Assembly: GCA_963825445.1 (NCBI GenBank)
Contig: CAWGTM010000007.1
Span: forward strand, 124,001 to 188,000
Direction: 5' to 3'
Length of the DNA: 64,000 nt
DNA from: Actinophytocola sp963825445
Lineage (GTDB): Bacteria > Actinomycetota > Actinomycetes > Mycobacteriales > Pseudonocardiaceae
Shown: in pieces, positions 1 to 8,676 of the stretch
Layout of the letters: the number at the start of each line of letters is the position of its first letter
How positions within the stretch are numbered: position 1 is the first letter of the stretch
Notes under the pieces: generated by a model
What the model was told of the DNA's origin: nothing
The model's database searches: none
What the model saw: the letters and a program-made list of their open reading frames with translations, nothing else
Position numbers and translations under genes: made by a program

Positions 1-409
1 GGACCTCGCCGCGCGCACCGACGACATGATCGCCACGTACATCGCGGGCGACGTGCTGGGCGCGTGGGCGAAGTTCTTCGCGCTGGCCGACATGACCGTC
101 CCGGACGGCATGCTGGAGGCGATGTTCGGCGGCGACCGCGACCCACGCGTGGTGGCGGACGAGAGGTTCTGGTTCGCCCACGAACTGCGGCCGAGCGTGC
201 GCTGGCACCCCGACTTCGCCGTCCTGCGCGCGACTCCGACCCGAGTCCTGATCGGCGTGGGCGAGGACTCGGGCGGCGAACTGTGCGAACGCACGTCCAC
301 GGCCCTCGCCACGGCGCTGGGCCTCGAACCGACCACCTTCCCGGGCGGTCACATCGGCTTCACCGAGGACGCGGTCGCCTTCCACACCCGGTTGCGCGAA
401 GTCCTCTGA
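1..409 (+). CDS. alpha/beta hydrolase, C-terminal part only
   Basis: The reading frame is open from base 2, so the gene starts before the window and only about 135 C-terminal residues are visible. The segment looks like the end of an alpha/beta-fold hydrolase. A strand ending in VLIGVGEDSGG supplies the usual acid position, and the late motif FPGGHIGF carries the catalytic histidine seen in this superfamily. The nucleophile elbow lies outside the window, so the substrate cannot be guessed. It ends with TGA, and a convergent membrane-protein gene follows about 50 bp later. Confidence 0.7.
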   Translation, partial: DLAARTDDMIATYIAGDVLGAWAKFFALADMTVPDGMLEAMFGGDRDPRVVADERFWFAHELRPSVRWHPDFAVLRATPTRVLIGVGEDSGGELCERTSTALATALGLEPTTFPGGHIGFTEDAVAFHTRLREVL

Positions 410-458
410 GGTCGGTGGCTCGCGGTCGGCCGGTCGGCCGGCTGCGAGTCCTCCGAGG

Positions 459-950
459 TCAGTACGCCAGGGCGCGTACCGGGCCGGAGACCGGGCCTCG
501 CCGCGGGGCGGGGCGGTCGGCGCGGCCCGGAGGGCGGCTGCGGGTCGTGCGGGGGCGGGCCTGGGGTGCGCCGTCCAGGCGGTAGGCCGCGGCCGACTCG
601 TCGGCGCGGTCTTCCTCCTTGACCTCGCCCCCGAGGACCGCCAGGCCGATCATGCTGGCGAACAACGCCAGGTGGACGACCGCGTTCGTGGTGTGCAGCG
701 GCACGAAGGCCGGCTCCAGCAGGGTGCCGAACTGCCACAGCAGGACGTAGGTGACGCCGCCGCCGATGAGGAACGCCTGAGCCGTGCGCGGAGTGCGGCA
801 CAGCACGACGCCCGCGAGTCCGAAGGCAAGGTGGACGAGGATGTCCACCGCACCGGTGCCCTCAAGCGCGGCGGCGGACACGAACAGCCCCGCCACTACG
901 AGCGTCACGACCTGCCCCGGCGCCCACCGCGCCCGCGCGTACTCCGTCAT
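459..950 (-). CDS. DUF4383-like small membrane protein
   Basis: This is a 163-residue protein with four hydrophobic segments in roughly the first 115 residues: VVTLVVAGLFVSAAAL, ILVHLAFGLAGVVL, FLIGGGVTYVLLWQFG and VVHLALFASMIGLAVL. The histidine-containing second and fourth helices (LVHLAFGLAG and VVHLALFASMIGL) and the GGGVTYVLLW segment match my memory of the DUF4383 family of actinobacterial membrane proteins, whose function is unknown. The C-terminal 50 residues are Pro/Arg-rich and probably cytoplasmic and disordered. I place the start at the ATG at 950, because 20 further in-frame upstream codons do not look coding. No partner gene is evident. Confidence 0.6.
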   Translation of the reverse strand: MTEYARARWAPGQVVTLVVAGLFVSAAALEGTGAVDILVHLAFGLAGVVLCRTPRTAQAFLIGGGVTYVLLWQFGTLLEPAFVPLHTTNAVVHLALFASMIGLAVLGGEVKEEDRADESAAAYRLDGAPQARPRTTRSRPPGRADRPAPRRGPVSGPVRALAY

Positions 951-1082
951 CCAGCACCTGCCCTCGATCCGCCACCCGAACAACGCGGTTGGGATGCCCC
1001 AACTCTGCACTGTCTAACCCTCCGCCGCGACTTGTAACAGGAGTAGCGAGGCGGACGGCAGATACCGGCGGGCGACAAAAGA

Positions 1083-1754
1083 TCAACAGGCGGCTCGTTG
1101 GACGTCCTCGGCGCGGGAGCGGTAGTCGTCCAGTCCCGGGTACAGGCGTGGCATCTCCCGGGTGAGGAAGTCGACCGGGACGTCGGGGAAGCTGCCGTGC
1201 CGGGTGCCGTAGGTGAAGAACCGGCGGCCGCGTTGGTCGAACGGTTGTAGCAGCGCGTCGGACTCGCCGTCGAACTCCACGGGGGCGAGGTTCAGCCGTT
1301 CGCACAGCGACGTGTTGAACATGAGGGTCACGGTGATCCACCGACCGTCGAGCTGGATCTCGCTGTAGCCGTGCCAGGCGAACAGGTTCGTGCCGAGCGC
1401 CCTGCGTAGGCGCCACCCGGTGATGTGGTGGTTGCGGACGTCGGCGAAGGCGACCTTCGCGGGGATGCCGGCCGCCCGGCACAGCCCGGTGTACAGCGCC
1501 GCCTTGCTCACGCAGTAACCCGACCCGGCGGCGAGCACGCTGCTCGCGCGGTAGGTCTCGGGGTCGCGGAGGTAGTCCCCCATGGAACCCGCCCGGTCGG
1601 CCGGCAGGGTGCTGTAGGCGATGGCGTCCCGCACCTCGTAGTACAGGTTGCGGGCCCGCTCGGCCGGGGACCCCGCCGCCGTGGCCGCGAGTTCCCGGAT
1701 GGCCGGGTGGTCGCTGTCGACGTACTCCCCCGGTGACAGGAACGGGCTGCTCAT
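1083..1754 (-). CDS. transglutaminase-like (papain-fold) protein
   Basis: This is a 223-residue soluble protein of the transglutaminase-like superfamily. The nucleophile is Cys81 in GSGYCVSKAALYTGLCRAAGIPAK, and the histidine is His128 in AWHGYSEIQLDGRW. The third catalytic position, normally the Asp of a VDPT-like motif, reads TVTLMFN, so Thr143 sits where Asp is expected. Its ATG overlaps the stop of the upstream KAS III-like gene by 4 bp, so it is translationally coupled and is the last gene of the PKS operon. Transglutaminase homologues are known to form amide bonds on carrier-bound acyl groups (AdmF in andrimid biosynthesis). A similar acyl-transfer role here is my inference, and a hydrolase is equally possible. 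Confidence 0.75.
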   Translation of the reverse strand: MSSPFLSPGEYVDSDHPAIRELAATAAGSPAERARNLYYEVRDAIAYSTLPADRAGSMGDYLRDPETYRASSVLAAGSGYCVSKAALYTGLCRAAGIPAKVAFADVRNHHITGWRLRRALGTNLFAWHGYSEIQLDGRWITVTLMFNTSLCERLNLAPVEFDGESDALLQPFDQRGRRFFTYGTRHGSFPDVPVDFLTREMPRLYPGLDDYRSRAEDVQRAAC

Positions 1755-2785
1755 GCCGGGCCGGGCTGGTCGACGATCTCCAGTGCGGCGACCGTGCAGT
1801 TGTAGCCGCCGCCGAGGCCGGCGATGAGGACGCGGTCGCCGGGCTTGAGCCGCTTCGTCTCCACGAGGTTGTTGAGCGCGGCGAGTTGGTCGGTGCAGCC
1901 GGCGTGCCCGACCTGCCTGGCGTAGTTCCAGGTGCTGCGGTCGATGTCGATGCCGAGCGGGTCGAGGCACTGTTCGTGGAGCGCCTCCCGGCCGAGCGCG
2001 GGCGTGACCACCAGGTCGACGTCCGCCGCCGCGAAGCCGGCCTCGGCATAGGCGAGGGCCCCGGCCTCGCGCATCAGTTCGGACATCCGCTTGATCAGGT
2101 CCTCGATGCTCAGGCCGCACGACTCGGAGAACTCGAGGATGCGGTCGAAGAAGCTGATGGGATAGCCGTCCTGGGGGTTCTCGGTGAAGGGCAGCGCGCC
2201 GCGCTGCATCCCCTCCAGTTCGGAGTCGGCCACCGACACCACCGACAGCACGCGCGCGAACCCGGTCCCTTTCGCCAGCGCCAACGCACCCGCCCCGTCG
2301 GCGAAGACGAAGATCGGCGGCGCCGAGCGGAACCTGTCCCAGGCGGCCGGCCCGAACCGGTCGGCCGCCGTGATCAGGGCGGCCGACCTCGCGGGGCCGG
2401 CCGCCAGGTAGGAGCAGGCCAGTTCCAGCGCGCCGACGCCGGAGTTGGACAGCTGGTGGATCTCGAAGGCGATCCCGTAGCCGTCGAGGACCTGGTGCTG
2501 CAGGTAGGAGGCGGCGTTCCAGCCGGCCAGCCCGTTGTGGGTGGCGACTCCGTGGAGCAGCAGGCTGAACCGGTCGGCCGGCAGACCGGAGTTGGCCAGC
2601 GCCTGACGCCCGGCGCGCACGGCCAGTTCGGGCGCGGACTCCGTGTCCGCGATGGTCACGCGCTGCTGGCCCGTGTGCCGTTGGGCGTCGCGGGTGTAGC
2701 GGCCGTCCGCGATGGCCTCGTCGACCGCGACGGCCCCGGGGTGCGCCGCCCCCGTCCCGGCGATGTAGATGTCCTCGTAGCGCAT
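1751..2785 (-). CDS. KAS III-like acyltransferase lacking the active-site Cys
   Basis: This is a 344-residue thiolase-fold protein of the ketoacyl-ACP synthase III family. The N-terminal IYIAGTGAAHPGA and the C-terminal glycine-rich RVLIAGLGGGYNC segments are family hallmarks. Where FabH has ACSG with the nucleophilic Cys, this protein reads QLSNSGVGAL (residues 111-120), leaving Ser113 or Ser115 as candidate nucleophiles. The FabH His and Asn positions read VVTPALG and VGHAGCTDQ. Members with such changes act as acyl- or aryl-transferases rather than condensing enzymes (CerJ, ChlB3, DpsC). Its neighbour is a 6-MSA-type PKS without a thioesterase, which matches the ChlB1/ChlB3 pairing, so it probably offloads the PKS product onto another carrier or acceptor. 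A strong ribosome site (GAAAGAGGGG) precedes the ATG. Confidence 0.85.
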   Translation of the reverse strand: MRYEDIYIAGTGAAHPGAVAVDEAIADGRYTRDAQRHTGQQRVTIADTESAPELAVRAGRQALANSGLPADRFSLLLHGVATHNGLAGWNAASYLQHQVLDGYGIAFEIHQLSNSGVGALELACSYLAAGPARSAALITAADRFGPAAWDRFRSAPPIFVFADGAGALALAKGTGFARVLSVVSVADSELEGMQRGALPFTENPQDGYPISFFDRILEFSESCGLSIEDLIKRMSELMREAGALAYAEAGFAAADVDLVVTPALGREALHEQCLDPLGIDIDRSTWNYARQVGHAGCTDQLAALNNLVETKRLKPGDRVLIAGLGGGYNCTVAALEIVDQPGPA

Positions 2786-2809
2786 GGCCCCTCTTTCTTC
2801 CGCGAGTGA

Positions 2810-5800
2810 TCAGGCGGCGGTGAGCCGCGTGGCGAGGTAGTCGGCGACGGCGGCGGCGGTCGGGTGGTTCCAGATGAGCGTGGCCGGCAGGCTCAGCCGC
2901 AGGCGTTTCTCCAGGCCGCGCCGGATGATCTGGGTCATGATCGAGTCCAGGCCAAGTTCGGTGAGCGGCCGGTGGATGTCCAGCTTCGCGGCGTTGATCC
3001 GCAGTTCCGCCTCGAGCTGTTTGCCGATCTCGCCGAGCAGCACGGCCCGCAGCTCGGTCGGGCCGAGTCCGTCCGTGAGGTCCTCGGGTGCGTCCTCGGC
3101 CTCGACGGGCGCGGCCAGCTCGCTGAGGATCGGCAGGCCGGCGGCGCCGACCACCGGGACCACGGCCACGTAGTCGGTGTCGTGGCGGGAGGCCAGCTCC
3201 CACGCCCGGAAGGCGTCGGCCGGCGAGACGGTGCCGACGCCGAGGTCGGCCAGCTCGCGGTCGACGAAGTCGCTGGCCCCCATGCCCGTGCCACGCCAGG
3301 AGGTCCAGGCGAAGCTCGTGGTGCCCCGATCTCCAGCACGGCGGCGGCGCCGGGCGAGCGCGTCGAGGCAGGCGTTGGCCGCCGCGTAACTGGCCTGGCC
3401 GGTGAGGCCGAGCTGGAACCCGACGGAGGAGAACAGTGCGAGGAAGTCGAGGCTGCCCGGCGGGAACAGGTCGTCGAGCACGAGGGCGCCGTCGACCTTC
3501 GGGCGCAGGACCGTTCGCAACGATTCCTCGTCGAGGTCGCCGAGCATGCGGTCGTCGAGCACGCCGGCCGCGTGCACGATGCCCCGGATGGGCGGGAGCC
3601 CGAGTGCGTCGGAGGTGAGCGCGGCGGCGGCCGCGTCGCGGTCGGCGATGTCGAACGCCAGCACCCGCACGGTGACGCCGAGCGCTTCGAGCGATCGGAC
3701 GGCGTCGACGCGTGCGTCGGTCACCTGGTCCCAGGTGGATCGCGGTGGCAGCGGCGTGCGGCCGGTGAGCACCAGCCGCCGTGCGCCGCGGGACGCCAGC
3801 CAGGTGGCCACTTCGATGCCGAGTGCGCCGAGGCCGCCGGTGATCAGGTAGGTGCCGCCCGGGTGGCAGTGCAGCGCTTCCGCCGTGGGTTCGCCGGTCA
3901 GAGGGACGAGCCGGGCGGCGGTCACCCCGTCGCCGCGAAGCCGGTACCCCTCAGGCCGCGGCAGGGACTTCAGCAGGGGCACGAGGGTGCCGGGATCGGC
4001 GTCGAGGTCGACGAACCGCGCGGCGAGTTCCGGATGTTCGCCGGCGATCACCCTGGTCAGGCCCCACATCGCGCTTTGGGCCGGGTCACCGCTCGCCCAG
4101 GCGCCGCTGGTGACGGCCCACAGTCGGGGTGGCAGCCCGCCGCAGCGCTCGACCAGGAGTTGGGCCGTGCTGGCCAGGCGCCAGGCCGACGCGACGGGAT
4201 CCTCGGCCGGCAGGACGAGGACGGCGTCGCCGGGGCCGAGGTCATCGATCAGGTCGGTCAGTTCGGCCGGTTCGGTGGCCCGCAGGCAACGGAGTCCCGG
4301 GAGCGCTGCGGTGAGGGTGTCGACCAGGAGGCCGGTGCCGACGAGGGCGACCGTGCGCGGGCGGGCCCGCGGGTCGGGGGTGAGGTCGGCGGGGAGCCAG
4401 TCGAGGGTGTGGACGAGTTGTTGGGGGCTGACGTCGCCTTCCAGGGTGCCGAAGCGCAGGCCCGTGAGGGTGCCGAGGGTGGCGTCGTCGTGGGTGATCA
4501 ACACGTCGGTGGTGTCCGGGCTCGTGAGCCGGACGTGCACGGTGACCTCGGCGGGGAGCGTCGCGGTCAGGTCGAGTGCCGCGATGGCCGTGGGCATGCG
4601 GAGGGTCTGGTCGTCGGGGAAGGCCAGCGGGGCGACGGAGAGCACGGCGTCGAGCAGCGCGGCCCGGTCGCCGGCACGGACCGCAGCAGTCAGGGCGCCG
4701 CCGGTCCCGGCCAGGGTGACGATCTCCCAGGGGAACCCGACGTCGGCCACGCCGACCGACCGCAGCCGGTCGGTGACGGCGCTGGTGGGGAGCGCGGGAA
4801 GGTCGGCCGGCGGGTCGAAGGGAGTCGGGGTGGTCGCGTCGAGCGTGGCGGTGGAGTGCGTGATCCAACTGTCGTGCTGGCGGGACGCGAGGCGGACGGT
4901 GGTGTCCGTGCGGACCACCTGGATGTCGTGGTCGCCGGTCACCGCCACCGGGATCCTCAGGTGGACGTCGGCGAGGGTCCGGGTGCGGCCGGCCACGAGG
5001 AAGGTGTTCAGCAGCACGGCCGCCGGGACGACCTCGACGCCGTGGATGGGGTGGGCGCCGGGGTACGGGAGGGTGCGCCGGTCGAGGTGGGTGAGCCACA
5101 GCTCCGAGGACGTACCCGCGACGGTCACGGGGGCGCCGAGCAGGGTGTGGGAGTCGACGTCGTGCGCGCCCGTCTGGGTGCGGCGGGACGGTGTGCGCCA
5201 GTACCGCCCGTGCTGCCACGCGCGGCGGGGCAGGGCGGTCCGGCGGCCGGGTGTGCCGCCGATCTCGACGCCGTGGCAGTGCAGGGCGCCGAGGTTGGCC
5301 AGCAGGGTCGGTAGTTCCGGGCGTTCGCGCCGCAGCGTGCCGGTGACGAAGACGCCCTCGTCCGCCAGCGTCTCGGAGATCGAGTACGCCACCACGGGAT
5401 GTGGGGCCACCTCGACGAAGACCCGGTAGCCGTCCTCGAAGGCGGCAGTGACCGCGGCGTCGAGGCGGACGGCGTCACGCAGGTTGGCGGCCCAGTAGTG
5501 GCCGTCGCGGGGTGCGGTGGAGCGCGGGTCGTGCAGGGCGGTCGAGTACACGGGGACCGTGGGCGCGGCGGGTGGCAGGTCGGCGAGTGCCGCGATCAGG
5601 TCGTCGAGCAGGGGGTCCATCTGCGGGCTGTGGAACGCCACGTTCGACGGGACGGCGCGGACCATGACTCCGGCGGCGGTCCACTGCTCGCTGACGGCGG
5701 TCACCCCGTCCGGGGTCCCGGAGATCACGGTCGACAGGGGCGACGCGGCGATGGCGGCGACCACGTCGTCCTGACCGGCCAGGCGTGCCTGCGCGGCGTC

Positions 5801-7798
5801 GAACGAGAGGTCGGCCATGGCCATGGCGCCGCCGCCGGCCGCCTTGCGCAGCAGCGCCGAGCGGCGGCAGACGAGCCGGGCGCCGGTGACTGCGTCGAAG
5901 ATCCCGGCGGCCACCGCGGCCGCGATCTCGCCGACCGAGTGGCCGATGACCGCGGCGGGCGCCAGACCCCTGGACCGCAGCACGGCCGTCAACCCGACCT
6001 GGACCGCGAAGATCATCGGCTGAATGACGTCGACGTCCACCAGCGGGCCGTGTTCGAGGATCGCGCGGGGCGAGAAGCCGATCTCGGCCACGAAGACCGG
6101 GGCGATCTCGTCGATCGCCGCCCGGAACGCAGGCTCGTCGGCGAGCAGGTCGCGGCCCATGCCCTCCCACTGCGAGCCGTGGCCGGAGAACACCCACACG
6201 GGTCCGGGGCCGAGGTCGTCGAGGGGACGACCGGTGGCGATCTCGGGCCTCGACTCGCCGGCGGCGACGGTCTCCAGCGCGGCCGTGAGGGACGCGCGAT
6301 CGTGCGCGACCACCGTGGCCCGGTTGGACAGGTGGGTGCGGTGGGTGAGCAGGGTGTGGGCGAGGTCGTCGAGCGAGGTACCGGCGGTCAGCCACCTCGC
6401 CAGGGCGGCGGCCTCGGCACGCACGCCCTCCTCGGAGGACGCGGACAGCGCGAACACCCGGGGGCCGACGGCGGCTTCGGTTGGCTTCTGGGTGCTCGGC
6501 GGCGCTTGCTCGAGCAGCACGTGGCCGACCGTGCCGCCGTAGCCGAAGCCCGAGACGCCGGCGCGACGCACCTGGTGATCCTGCGGCCACGGGGTCGGCT
6601 CGGTCGTCACATGCAGGCCGGACTCCGCCCACGGGATGTCGGGGTTCAACTCGGTCAGGTTGACGGTCGGCGGGATGGTGGCGTGTTCGAGCGCCAGCAC
6701 CGCCTTGATCACGCCGGCGACACCGGCACCCGCCTCCAGGTGCCCGATGTTGGCCTTCACCGAGCCGATGAGACACGGCGCGTCGGCTGGCCGGCCGGCG
6801 CCGAACACCCGGGCCAGCGCGCCCACCTCGATCGGGTCGCCGACCCGGGTACCGGTGCCGTGGGCCTCGACGTAGCCGACGGTGAGCGGGTCGACGTGTG
6901 CCTGCCGCAGCGCATGACGCACCACGTACTCCTGCGCCTCGCCGCTCGGCGCCATGATCCCGTTGGTGCGGCCGTCCTGGTTGACCGCGCTCCCCCGGAT
7001 CACCGCACGGATGTGGTCGCCGTCGCGCTGGGCGTCGGCCAGCCGCTTGAGCACCAGCACACCCACGCCCTCGCCGCGGCCGTAACCGTCGGCCGACGCG
7101 TCGAACGACTTCGACCGACCGTCCGGCGAGGTCGCGCCCGCGGCGTCGAGCACCATCGACAGGCCGGGCGCGGCGATCAGGTGGACCCCGCCGGCCAGGG
7201 CCACCGTGCTCTCCCCCGCACGCAGGCTCTGGCAGGCCAGGTGGATGGCGACCAGCGACGAGGAGCAGGCGGTGTCCACGGCCATGCTCGGGCCGCGCAG
7301 GTCCAGGAAGTAGGAGACGCGGTTGGCCACCGCGCACAGCGACGCGCCGATGCCCGTCCACGCCTCGATACCCGGCAGGTCCTCGAGCATCTGGCGGCCG
7401 TAGTCGTCGGAGCCGGTGCCCATGAACACGCCCGCGTCGGTGCCGGCCAGGGTGTGCGGCGGGATGCCGGCGTCCTCGAGGGCCTCCCAGCTCGTCTCGA
7501 GCGTCAGGCGCTGCTGCGGGTCGATCAGTTCGGCCTCGCGGGGCGACACCCCGAAGAACTGGGCGTCGAAGGCGGCGGCGTCGGCCAGGAAGGAGCCGCG
7601 GCGGGTCACCGACCGCAGGGGCCCGTAGGCCTCCCAACGCTCGGCCGGGATGTCGCCGGTCGCCTCGCCGCCATCCATGAGGAAGCGCCAGAACTCGCCG
7701 GGGGCGTTGATCCCGCCGGGGAGCCGGCAGCCGATGCCCACGACCGCTACGGCTTCGGCGGCGTCCTCGTGGTTCGTCACGCTTCGACGAAAGCCCAT
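2810..7798 (-). CDS. iterative type I PKS, 6-methylsalicylate synthase type (KS-AT-DH-KR-ACP)
   Basis: This is a single-module PKS of about 1,660 residues with KS, AT, DH/thioester-hydrolase-like, KR and ACP domains and no thioesterase. Visible motifs are the KS nucleophile DTACSSSL, EAHGTGT and KANIGHLEAGAG; the AT GHSVGE and AFHS (malonyl type); the DH HPIHGVEVVPAAVLLNTF, which is the characteristic 6-MSAS form of HxxxGxxxxP; the KR GGLGALG with the FSS serine and YAAAN; and ACP LGLDSIM. Length and order match bacterial iterative aromatic synthases such as ChlB1 and NcsB. With a KR present, the product is expected to be 6-methylsalicylate-like or a larger reduced aromatic acid; chain length cannot be read from sequence. 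The start is uncertain: GTG 7837, ATG 7798 and GTG 7780 are all in frame and none has a good ribosome site. It is followed 24 bp later by the KAS III-like gene. Confidence 0.92.
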   Translation of the reverse strand: MGFRRSVTNHEDAAEAVAVVGIGCRLPGGINAPGEFWRFLMDGGEATGDIPAERWEAYGPLRSVTRRGSFLADAAAFDAQFFGVSPREAELIDPQQRLTLETSWEALEDAGIPPHTLAGTDAGVFMGTGSDDYGRQMLEDLPGIEAWTGIGASLCAVANRVSYFLDLRGPSMAVDTACSSSLVAIHLACQSLRAGESTVALAGGVHLIAAPGLSMVLDAAGATSPDGRSKSFDASADGYGRGEGVGVLVLKRLADAQRDGDHIRAVIRGSAVNQDGRTNGIMAPSGEAQEYVVRHALRQAHVDPLTVGYVEAHGTGTRVGDPIEVGALARVFGAGRPADAPCLIGSVKANIGHLEAGAGVAGVIKAVLALEHATIPPTVNLTELNPDIPWAESGLHVTTEPTPWPQDHQVRRAGVSGFGYGGTVGHVLLEQAPPSTQKPTEAAVGPRVFALSASSEEGVRAEAAALARWLTAGTSLDDLAHTLLTHRTHLSNRATVVAHDRASLTAALETVAAGESRPEIATGRPLDDLGPGPVWVFSGHGSQWEGMGRDLLADEPAFRAAIDEIAPVFVAEIGFSPRAILEHGPLVDVDVIQPMIFAVQVGLTAVLRSRGLAPAAVIGHSVGEIAAAVAAGIFDAVTGARLVCRRSALLRKAAGGGAMAMADLSFDAAQARLAGQDDVVAAIAASPLSTVISGTPDGVTAVSEQWTAAGVMVRAVPSNVAFHSPQMDPLLDDLIAALADLPPAAPTVPVYSTALHDPRSTAPRDGHYWAANLRDAVRLDAAVTAAFEDGYRVFVEVAPHPVVAYSISETLADEGVFVTGTLRRERPELPTLLANLGALHCHGVEIGGTPGRRTALPRRAWQHGRYWRTPSRRTQTGAHDVDSHTLLGAPVTVAGTSSELWLTHLDRRTLPYPGAHPIHGVEVVPAAVLLNTFLVAGRTRTLADVHLRIPVAVTGDHDIQVVRTDTTVRLASRQHDSWITHSTATLDATTPTPFDPPADLPALPTSAVTDRLRSVGVADVGFPWEIVTLAGTGGALTAAVRAGDRAALLDAVLSVAPLAFPDDQTLRMPTAIAALDLTATLPAEVTVHVRLTSPDTTDVLITHDDATLGTLTGLRFGTLEGDVSPQQLVHTLDWLPADLTPDPRARPRTVALVGTGLLVDTLTAALPGLRCLRATEPAELTDLIDDLGPGDAVLVLPAEDPVASAWRLASTAQLLVERCGGLPPRLWAVTSGAWASGDPAQSAMWGLTRVIAGEHPELAARFVDLDADPGTLVPLLKSLPRPEGYRLRGDGVTAARLVPLTGEPTAEALHCHPGGTYLITGGLGALGIEVATWLASRGARRLVLTGRTPLPPRSTWDQVTDARVDAVRSLEALGVTVRVLAFDIADRDAAAAALTSDALGLPPIRGIVHAAGVLDDRMLGDLDEESLRTVLRPKVDGALVLDDLFPPGSLDFLALFSSVGFQLGLTGQASYAAANACLDALARRRRRAGDRGTTSFAWTSWRGTGMGASDFVDRELADLGVGTVSPADAFRAWELASRHDTDYVAVVPVVGAAGLPILSELAAPVEAEDAPEDLTDGLGPTELRAVLLGEIGKQLEAELRINAAKLDIHRPLTELGLDSIMTQIIRRGLEKRLRLSLPATLIWNHPTAAAVADYLATRLTAA

Positions 7799-7861
7799 GG
7801 CGCGCAACCGGACCGCAACGCGCGGACGGGCTTGCACCCGTGTTGCGGGTGGTCGTCGACC

Positions 7862-8464
7862 ATGGCCCTCATGACCCGTTCACTCGACATCGGCGTCGAC
7901 ATCGACGGGGTGCTGTACCCGTTCGTCGAGGTCGTCGCCGGTTACGCCACCGAGACGCTCGGGCGAGACTGCTCCGGCAAGGCTGAGTCGTGGGACTGGT
8001 ACAAGCACCAGTGGGGCCTGACGAGCGAGGAGTTCTTCGCACTGTGCGGGCGCGGCGTCCACGACGGCGTCGTCTACACGGAGGGCGCGCCGCTGGCCGG
8101 CGCCCTGGCGGCCGTCCAGTCGCTCGCCTCGGCCGGCCACCGCATCCACTACATCTCGGCGCGGGCGGTGTCGGGAGTGCCGGTGTCCCTGGCCTGGCAC
8201 CGCACGGCCGAGTGGCTGCGCTGGTGGGACTTCCCGGTCGACTCGCTGACCATCACCGAGGACAAGACCTGCCGCCCGACCGACGTGTTCGTGGACGACT
8301 CCCCGCACATCATCGACACGCTGGTGGCCGCCGGCCATCCGCGACCGGTCCTGTGGTGTCACTCGCCGACGCAGACCCACTTCGCCGACCGGGTGTTCAC
8401 CTGGCCGGAGTTCCTGGAGATCGTGGCGGAGGAGTCGAGCGAGGAGGCCGCCCTGTCGGCTTAG
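7862..8464 (+). CDS. 5'(3')-deoxyribonucleotidase-like HAD phosphatase
   Basis: This is a protein of about 200 residues starting MALMTRSLDIGVDIDGVLYPF. The early DIDGVLYP is the DxDG nucleophile motif of HAD phosphatases, and YISAR and FVDDSPH fit HAD motifs II and IV. The overall pattern resembles the NT5C-type 5' nucleotidase family (PF06941), which dephosphorylates deoxyribonucleoside monophosphates. I use ATG 7862, with GGGTGG about 10 bp upstream; ATG 7871 is an alternative. It diverges from the PKS gene, leaving only a very short shared promoter region. A hairpin follows the stop codon. Confidence 0.75.
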   Translation: MALMTRSLDIGVDIDGVLYPFVEVVAGYATETLGRDCSGKAESWDWYKHQWGLTSEEFFALCGRGVHDGVVYTEGAPLAGALAAVQSLASAGHRIHYISARAVSGVPVSLAWHRTAEWLRWWDFPVDSLTITEDKTCRPTDVFVDDSPHIIDTLVAAGHPRPVLWCHSPTQTHFADRVFTWPEFLEIVAEESSEEAALSA

Positions 8465-8465
8465 G

Positions 8466-8488
8466 ACTGTCCGTCTGGGACGGTCAGT
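8466..8488. terminator. terminator-like hairpin between convergent genes
   Basis: ACTGTCCGTC and GACGGTCAGT form a 10-bp stem with one T-T mismatch and a 3-nt TGG loop, one base after the nucleotidase stop codon. There is no T tract. It also spans the end of the small minus-strand reading frame, so it could end transcription from both sides. Confidence 0.5.
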
Positions 8489-8594
8489 TGTCCGGCTCGT
8501 CGTCCGGAAGTGGGGGCGTCGTGGAGGAGTCCAGGGCGTCGATGCCCAATTCGGCCACGAGGCTCGTGTAGATCGGCGTCAGGTCGGTCGTCAC
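8484..8594 (-). CDS. small hypothetical protein (36 aa)
   Basis: This is a short acidic reading frame from GTG 8594 to TGA. It begins with TTDLTPIYTSLVAELGI and ends in a Pro/Asp-rich tail (PPLPDDEPDN). Third codon positions are nearly all G or C, like the neighbouring genes, and an amphipathic helix is plausible in the first half. No strong ribosome site is visible and I recognise no family. It fills most of the 212-bp gap between the nucleotidase and the YdcF gene. It may be a genuine small protein or a chance frame. Confidence 0.3.
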   Translation of the reverse strand: MTTDLTPIYTSLVAELGIDALDSSTTPPLPDDEPDN

Positions 8595-8617
8595 CAGGCA
8601 TGGGTACCCGCCGCCGG

Positions 8618-8633
8618 GGGTGGCTAACCACCC
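8618..8633. repeat. perfect inverted repeat GGGTGG-CTAA-CCACCC
   Basis: A perfect 6-bp inverted repeat with a 4-nt spacer lies 44 bp upstream of the YdcF-like start codon, between it and the small minus-strand frame. It could be an operator or a weak hairpin. Nothing else in the gap helps decide. Confidence 0.35.
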
Positions 8634-8676
8634 ACTCGGGCGGCGTTGCCGGAGTCGAACCGTTACTTTCTGTCGC

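Noticed and set aside
5399..7861. Long plus-strand frame extending upstream of the nucleotidase gene
   Set aside because: It is antisense to the PKS gene and its translation is low-complexity; the real protein starts at 7862 with the DxDG phosphatase motif.
8650..8675. tRNA 3'-end-like sequence (GGAGTCGAACC on the plus strand)
   Set aside because: Read on the minus strand, the T-loop-like GGTTCGACTCC has only three paired bases in its stem and no anticodon or acceptor arms can be formed nearby, so it is not a tRNA.
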